From: Methylibium sp964616015
GTDB taxonomy: Bacteria; Pseudomonadota; Gammaproteobacteria; Burkholderiales; Burkholderiaceae_C
Direction of reading: 5' to 3'
DNA: 11,112 nucleotides
NCBI GenBank assembly: GCA_964616015.1
Contig: CAZTTC010000098.1
Span: 1 to 11,112 of the forward strand
Position 1 is the stretch's first letter; each line of letters begins with the position of its first letter. This document shows, piece after piece, positions 8,071-11,112 of this stretch. The notes below the pieces were generated by a model, which saw nothing but the letters and a program-made list of their open reading frames with translations, was not told where the DNA came from and ran no database searches. Position numbers and translations under genes: made by a program.

Positions 8071-8179
8071 CGTGGATGAGCTCGCGCACCCGCGGGTCGA
8101 TCGGCTGTGGCCAGCGCCGGCCGCTGAAGACGCCGTGGTGCCCGACACCCACCCAGTGGGACCGCGGCACCGCGATGGC
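8060..8179 (-). pseudogene. C-terminal remnant resembling intracellular polyhydroxyalkanoate depolymerase (PhaZ)
   Basis: On the minus strand, between the stop of the small exported-protein gene and the 3' end of the GST gene, one frame reads about 38 residues ending at TGA (8062-8060). It includes HWVGVGHHGVFSGRRW and then IDPRVRELI. Intracellular PHA/PHB depolymerases end with a very similar segment, GVGHYGVF-G-RRW...I-PRVR-I, whose His belongs to the catalytic triad. Upstream the same frame gives only antisense of the neighbouring gene, and no start codon or depolymerase body is present. I read it as the surviving 3' tail of a deleted phaZ-like gene. It overlaps the GST gene by 11 bp. The match is from memory of the family; chance is not excluded because the piece is short. 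Confidence 0.5.
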
Positions 8180-8180
8180 C

Positions 8181-8576
8181 TCACAGCCCGAAAGCGTTGC
8201 CTTCGATGTGCTGCACCCTGACGAACTTGCTGGGGTCGTCCACCCGCGCCATCTTCCAGAGATCGCCGTCCTTGAAGACCGTCCAGCAGGGGTCGACACC
8301 CCAACTGGTATCCATCCAGGTGACGCAGACATGGCCCGGCTCGACGATCCGCCAGCGACCCTTGTTGCGGTGCTGCCCGTCGACGACCGCCGAGATGCTG
8401 CCGTCCTTGCCGTGGAAGGCGCGGAACGTCGCCTGGCGGTCGGTCAGGCCTTCGACCGAGACGCCGGCGTACCAGTCCTGCAGCGCGACGACGGCCGGCG
8501 ACTGTGCCGTGGCGACCGAGCTGAGGCTCACGAGGCCGGCCATGCAGGCCAGGGCGACGATGCGGACAAGGGTCAT
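8181..8576 (-). CDS. small exported protein of unknown function
   Basis: A 131-residue protein. Residues 1-24 are a convincing signal peptide (hydrophobic core VALACMAGLVSL, then VATA with likely cleavage before QSP). The mature part of about 107 residues is rich in Trp, Asp and Gly. It has two cysteines, C84 (HVCVTW) and C97 (DPCWTVF), that could form a disulfide, and repeated beta-like pieces (GRWRIVEPG, WTVFKDGDLWKM). The W...C...C...V-x-DGD pattern faintly recalls the DUF995 family; I am not certain. ATG 8576 is supported by GGGAGA 5 nt upstream on the complement (8582-8587). It lies downstream of the methyltransferase gene on the same strand, after a 188-bp gap, so it may or may not share its transcript. 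Periplasmic location is likely; no enzymatic motif was recognised. Confidence 0.75.
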   Translation of the reverse strand: MTLVRIVALACMAGLVSLSSVATAQSPAVVALQDWYAGVSVEGLTDRQATFRAFHGKDGSISAVVDGQHRNKGRWRIVEPGHVCVTWMDTSWGVDPCWTVFKDGDLWKMARVDDPSKFVRVQHIEGNAFGL

Positions 8577-8703
8577 CGGAATCTCCCGCGGAACGGTGGA
8601 CGATGCGCGCTCTGGCCGGGGTGGCCACACTGGCTGCGAGCGCCGGGCACAGCCTAGCGCAGCGGGCCGAACCATCGCCTCGCCAAGGCGGAGGATGACA
8701 TCG

Positions 8704-8742
8704 CCGGCCGCTGCGCCCAATAGACGGACGTCCGGCGGCCGG
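8704..8742. other. inverted repeats between methyltransferase and small exported-protein genes
   Basis: CCGGCCGC (8704-8711) and GCGGCCGG (8735-8742) are exact 8-bp inverted arms with a 23-nt loop. Inside lies a perfect 10-bp palindrome, CGGACGTCCG (8725-8734). They sit in the 188-bp gap (8577-8764), which holds no gene. No T-run follows on the minus strand, so a Rho-independent terminator for the methyltransferase gene is only possible, not shown. Confidence 0.35.
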
Positions 8743-8764
8743 TCCAGCCCCCGGCGCACCCCGT

Positions 8765-9661
8765 TCAGACCGTTCCCACGCCCACCAGCATCTCGCAGGG
8801 ACCGATGAAGCCCTCGGGCGTCTCGAAGGCGCACAGCGCCGTCTCGATGTCGCGCCAGACCTGGTCGCGTTCGGCCTCGGTCAGGCCGGCCATCATCTGG
8901 TGCAGCGCGCCGAAGGATTCGCGCTCGAAGCGCACGCATTCGGCCGCGCTCGGCAGCCGCACTGGCGATGGCACGCGCCGCACTTCGATGCGCGTCAGCC
9001 CGGCCTGGGCGAACAGGGCCTCCAGCACGCCGTCCCCGCCCAGGGAGAACGGCCCGGGCTGGCCGGGCAGCGGCGGCGGCAGCTTCGCGCGCTCGCGGAT
9101 CAGCTTCACGGGCGTGGAGAAGAAGGCGTTGCGTTCGGGCGTCGAGTAGACGATTGCCGCGATGCGCCCGCCGGGCTTCAGCGCGTGCTTCATGCCGGCC
9201 AGCGCCCGCTGCTGGTCGGGAAAGTAGATCAGCCCGACGCGGCTGATGGCCACGTCGAAGCCGGCCGCCGGCAGCGTGTCGAGCGCCTCGCCGTCCAGCT
9301 CGCGCGTGGTCACGATGCCGGCCAGCCCGGCGGCCAGCGCCTCGTGCTCGGCGTGCGCCAGCAGCGCCGGAGCGATGTCGGTCGCCAGCACGTGGCCGCG
9401 CGGACCGACGCGGCGCGCCGCCACCAGCGACTGCTCGCCGGCCCCGGCGGCCACGTCGAGCACCTGCGTGCCCGGCGCGACCCCGGCCAGGTCGAACATT
9501 GTCTCGGTGGCGTTGCCGAGCCACCGCCCGATGAAGGGCCCCCAGCGATGCCAGGCTTCGGCCGCGTTCTGCCACTGGGCGCGGGTGGTCGACTTGAACT
9601 TCGCGGCGTCGAAGCTCGGCGGCATCGCTGTCAGGGTGGGGGCTTGCACTGCAGTGTTCAT
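8765..9661 (-). CDS. class I SAM-dependent methyltransferase (UbiE-like fold)
   Basis: A 298-residue soluble protein with a Rossmann methyltransferase domain. Motif I is VLDVAAGAGEQSLVAA (67-82), motif II region is VLATDIAP (91-98), a post-II acidic loop is ELDGEAL (121-127), and FDVAISRVGLIYFPD (135-149) and LKPGGRIAAIVY (161-172) are motifs IV and V. The C-terminal third (about 200-298) has no signature I recognise. Substrate is unknown; similar proteins are often annotated simply as methyltransferases of the UbiE/COQ5 type, but this one is not in a ubiquinone gene context. ATG 9661 is preferred, with GGAGA 5 nt upstream (9667-9671 on the complement); an ATG at 9679 would add six residues without a clear ribosome site. 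It is divergent from an HxlR regulator with an operator-like inverted repeat between them, so that regulator probably controls it. Confidence 0.88.
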   Translation of the reverse strand: MNTAVQAPTLTAMPPSFDAAKFKSTTRAQWQNAAEAWHRWGPFIGRWLGNATETMFDLAGVAPGTQVLDVAAGAGEQSLVAARRVGPRGHVLATDIAPALLAHAEHEALAAGLAGIVTTRELDGEALDTLPAAGFDVAISRVGLIYFPDQQRALAGMKHALKPGGRIAAIVYSTPERNAFFSTPVKLIRERAKLPPPLPGQPGPFSLGGDGVLEALFAQAGLTRIEVRRVPSPVRLPSAAECVRFERESFGALHQMMAGLTEAERDQVWRDIETALCAFETPEGFIGPCEMLVGVGTV

Positions 9662-9730
9662 GAGCGTCTCCGGAGGCACGCCGCCGGGGATCGGCGGATG
9701 GGATCACTTTCGCGGTGCGCGGGCCGCATC

Positions 9731-9753
9731 GCCAGTCCAGAAATTGGACTGGC
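9731..9753. promoter_or_regulatory. perfect 9-bp inverted repeat, likely HxlR operator
   Basis: GCCAGTCCA (9731-9739) and TGGACTGGC (9745-9753) are exact inverted arms around the 5-nt spacer GAAAT. The site lies in the 123-bp gap between the divergent methyltransferase and hxlR genes, 31 bp before the hxlR start. Spacing and symmetry suit a dimeric winged-helix regulator, and the position would let it control both genes. The AT-rich centre stands out against the GC-rich surroundings. Binding is inferred. Confidence 0.65.
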
Positions 9754-9784
9754 TGCGCCGCCGGTCCCGGCTTAGGCTCGCACC

Positions 9785-10480
9785 ATGATCGATTACGGAC
9801 AGTTCTGCACCGTGGCTCGCGGCGCCGAGGTGTTCGGCGAGCGCTGGACGCCGCTGGTCGTGCGCGAGCTGCTCTGTGGCAGCACGCGCTTCAACGACAT
9901 CCGCCGAGGCCTGCCGCGGATGTCGGCATCGCTGCTGACGCGGCGGCTGCGCAAGCTCGAGGAGATCGGCGTCGTCGAGCGCGTGGCCGGTCCGGGCGGC
10001 GGTTCGGCCGAATACCACCTCACCGGCGCGGGCGAGGAGCTGCGCCCCATCGTGATGGCCTTGGGCCACTGGGGCGCACGATGGATCGGCAGCCGCTTGA
10101 AGCGAGGTCAGCTCGACGCCGGCTTCCTGATGTGGGACATCCGTCGCTTCGTGCGGCTCGACGCCTTCCCGCGCGGGCGCCAGATCGTGATCCAGTTTCG
10201 CTTCACCGATGCGCATGCTAGCGAGCGCCGCTGGTGGCTGGTGGTCGAGAACGGCAGCGCCGAGCTGTGCCGCGACGATCCGGGCCCCGAGCCCACGCTG
10301 GTGGTCGAGTCGACCGTGCTCGCGCTGACCGAGATCTGGACCGGCGACCGCGACGCGGGTGAGGCGGTCGACCACCGCGCGGTGCGCGTGCGCGGTGGCG
10401 CGAGCGACGTGCGCGAGCTGTGGCGCTGGCTGGGCCGGAGCGCCTTCGCCGAGACGCGCGCCGCAGCCCGGGCCGCCTAG
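9785..10480 (+). CDS. HxlR-family winged-helix regulator with SCP2-like C-terminal domain
   Basis: A 231-residue protein, about twice the length of a single-domain HxlR regulator. Residues 8-105 are a typical HxlR domain: C8, GERWTPLVVRELLCGSTRFNDI (18-39, recognition region starts), MSASLLTRRLRKLEEIGVVER (46-66) and EYHLTGAGEELRPIVMALGHWG (76-97). Residues about 112-220 look like the sterol-carrier (SCP2-like) domain found fused to HxlR in many proteobacteria and actinobacteria (RWWLVVENGSAEL, TLVVESTVLALTEIWTGD), possibly sensing a hydrophobic ligand. C8 corresponds to the conserved N-terminal Cys that senses oxidants or quinones in some relatives such as YodB. The start has only a minimal AGG 8 nt upstream. 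It diverges from the methyltransferase gene, its probable target, and converges on serB with a 4-bp overlap. Confidence 0.9.
   Translation: MIDYGQFCTVARGAEVFGERWTPLVVRELLCGSTRFNDIRRGLPRMSASLLTRRLRKLEEIGVVERVAGPGGGSAEYHLTGAGEELRPIVMALGHWGARWIGSRLKRGQLDAGFLMWDIRRFVRLDAFPRGRQIVIQFRFTDAHASERRWWLVVENGSAELCRDDPGPEPTLVVESTVLALTEIWTGDRDAGEAVDHRAVRVRGGASDVRELWRWLGRSAFAETRAAARAA
10477..10480. other. shared CTAG: overlapping convergent stop codons
   Basis: The palindromic tetramer CTAG gives TAG to hxlR on the plus strand (10478-10480) and TAG to serB on the minus strand (10479-10477). The two genes therefore have no intergenic space and no room for a separate terminator; their mRNAs must overlap. Confidence 0.9.
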
Positions 10481-11112
10481 GGCCGCACCACCTCCAGCAG
10501 CCGGTCGAGCCCGCCGGCCTCGATGCCGACCATCGCCCGCTCGCGCACCGCCGGCTTGGCGTGGTAGGCCACGCTGAGCCCGGCCTCGCCCATCATCGGC
10601 AGGTCGTTCGCGCCGTCGCCGACCGCGATGGCCTGACGCGGCGCGATGCCCAGCCGCTCGCAGGTCTGCAGCAGCATGCGGCGCTTCTCGGCGCCGTCGC
10701 AGAGGTCGCCCCAGGGCTGGTCGACGAGGCGGCCGTCCAGCCGGTCGCCGTCGACGCCCAGCACGTTGCTGCGCGTGTAGTCCAGGCCCAGCCGGTCGCG
10801 GATGCGGTCGGTGAAGAAGCTGAAGCCCCCGGAGACCAGCAGCGTCTTCAATCCGGCCGCCTGGCAGGCGCGCACCAGGGCTTCGGCGCCGGGGTTGAGG
10901 TGCAGGCGTTGCTCATAGACCTCGTGCAGCGCCGCCAGCGGCACGCCCTCAAGCAGCGCGACGCGCCGGCGCAGGCTGTCCTTGTAGTCGGCGATCTCAC
11001 CGCGCATCGCGGCCTCGGTGATCGCCGCGACCTCGGCCTTGCGGCCGGCCGCATCGGCGATCTCGTCGACGCACTCGATGTCGATCAGCGTCGAGTCCAT
11101 GTCGAAGGCGAT
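10477..11112 (-). CDS. serB: phosphoserine phosphatase, 3' part
   Basis: The right edge cuts the gene; 211 residues are visible and roughly 25 N-terminal ones should lie outside, as betaproteobacterial SerB is about 235 residues. It is a HAD-superfamily phosphatase making L-serine from O-phosphoserine, the last step of serine synthesis. Numbering from the first visible residue: motif I FDMDSTLI (3-10) with nucleophile D4 and acid/base D6, the cap region with ECVDEIAD (13-20) and RVALLEGV (50-57), motif II VSGGFSFF (93-100), K143 in DGAEKRRML, and motif III GDGANDLPMM (165-174) with metal ligands D166 and D170. The methionine inside motif I is not the start, because IAFD of the motif continues upstream to the edge. 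All catalytic residues are intact. Confidence 0.95.
   Translation of the reverse strand: MAFDMDSTLIDIECVDEIADAAGRKAEVAAITEAAMRGEIADYKDSLRRRVALLEGVPLAALHEVYEQRLHLNPGAEALVRACQAAGLKTLLVSGGFSFFTDRIRDRLGLDYTRSNVLGVDGDRLDGRLVDQPWGDLCDGAEKRRMLLQTCERLGIAPRQAIAVGDGANDLPMMGEAGLSVAYHAKPAVRERAMVGIEAGGLDRLLEVVRP

Noticed and set aside
6346..8628. A 760-codon open frame on the minus strand covering the lyase/mutase-family gene and much further upstream
   Set aside because: Only 6346-7188 has protein family character and a ribosome site. The rest runs antisense to the GST gene and out of frame through the small exported-protein gene; GC-rich DNA lacks stops by chance.
8181..9707. A 508-codon minus-strand frame that would fuse the small exported protein to upstream sequence
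   Set aside because: The upstream part is the methyltransferase gene read in the wrong frame, arginine/alanine-rich without motifs. The signal peptide and GGGAGA site place the true start at 8576.

Overview
The window is GC-rich, densely coded DNA. It looks like a betaproteobacterium of the order Burkholderiales, possibly near Rubrivivax, Leptothrix, Methylibium or Variovorax. The evidence is the strong G/C bias at third codon positions, a periplasmic Bug-family (TctC-like) solute receptor of the kind greatly expanded in that order, and the character of the SerB, GST and enolase proteins. Genus cannot be decided from the sequence alone. No tRNA, rRNA, CRISPR array or insertion sequence was recognised.

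Positions 1-6116 (+ strand) hold a catabolic block that reads as one metabolic route. It starts with the 3' part of a tartrate dehydrogenase/decarboxylase (ttuC), then a MOFRL-type glycerate 2-kinase (ttuD), a pyruvate kinase (ttuE/pykA type), an enolase, and a Bug/TctC periplasmic receptor. The inferred chemistry is tartrate -> D-glycerate -> 2-phosphoglycerate -> phosphoenolpyruvate -> pyruvate. Genes for all four steps are present, including a local enolase. ttuD and ttuE overlap by 8 bp and ttuE and eno are 8 bp apart, so they are probably co-translated. Two strong hairpins lie in the 169-bp gap between ttuC and ttuD. The receptor follows 109 bp downstream of eno with its own good ribosome binding site, and is the candidate uptake protein for the substrate.

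Positions 6117-8180 are a mixed segment. A 229-bp gap carries a 60-bp-spaced imperfect direct repeat whose arms can form two mutually exclusive hairpins. Next is a minus-strand member of the isocitrate lyase/PEP mutase superfamily, divergent from a plus-strand YfcG-like glutathione S-transferase. At the 3' end of the GST gene, on the opposite strand, is a short stretch that reads like the last ~38 residues of an intracellular polyhydroxyalkanoate depolymerase. I interpret it as a gene remnant.

Positions 8181-11112 hold a small exported protein of unknown function (-), a class I SAM-dependent methyltransferase (-), a divergent HxlR-family regulator with an SCP2-like C-terminal region (+), and the 3' part of serB (-), which runs off the right edge. 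A perfect 9-bp inverted repeat lies between the methyltransferase and hxlR genes and is the best operator candidate in the window. hxlR and serB converge and share a palindromic CTAG that supplies both stop codons.
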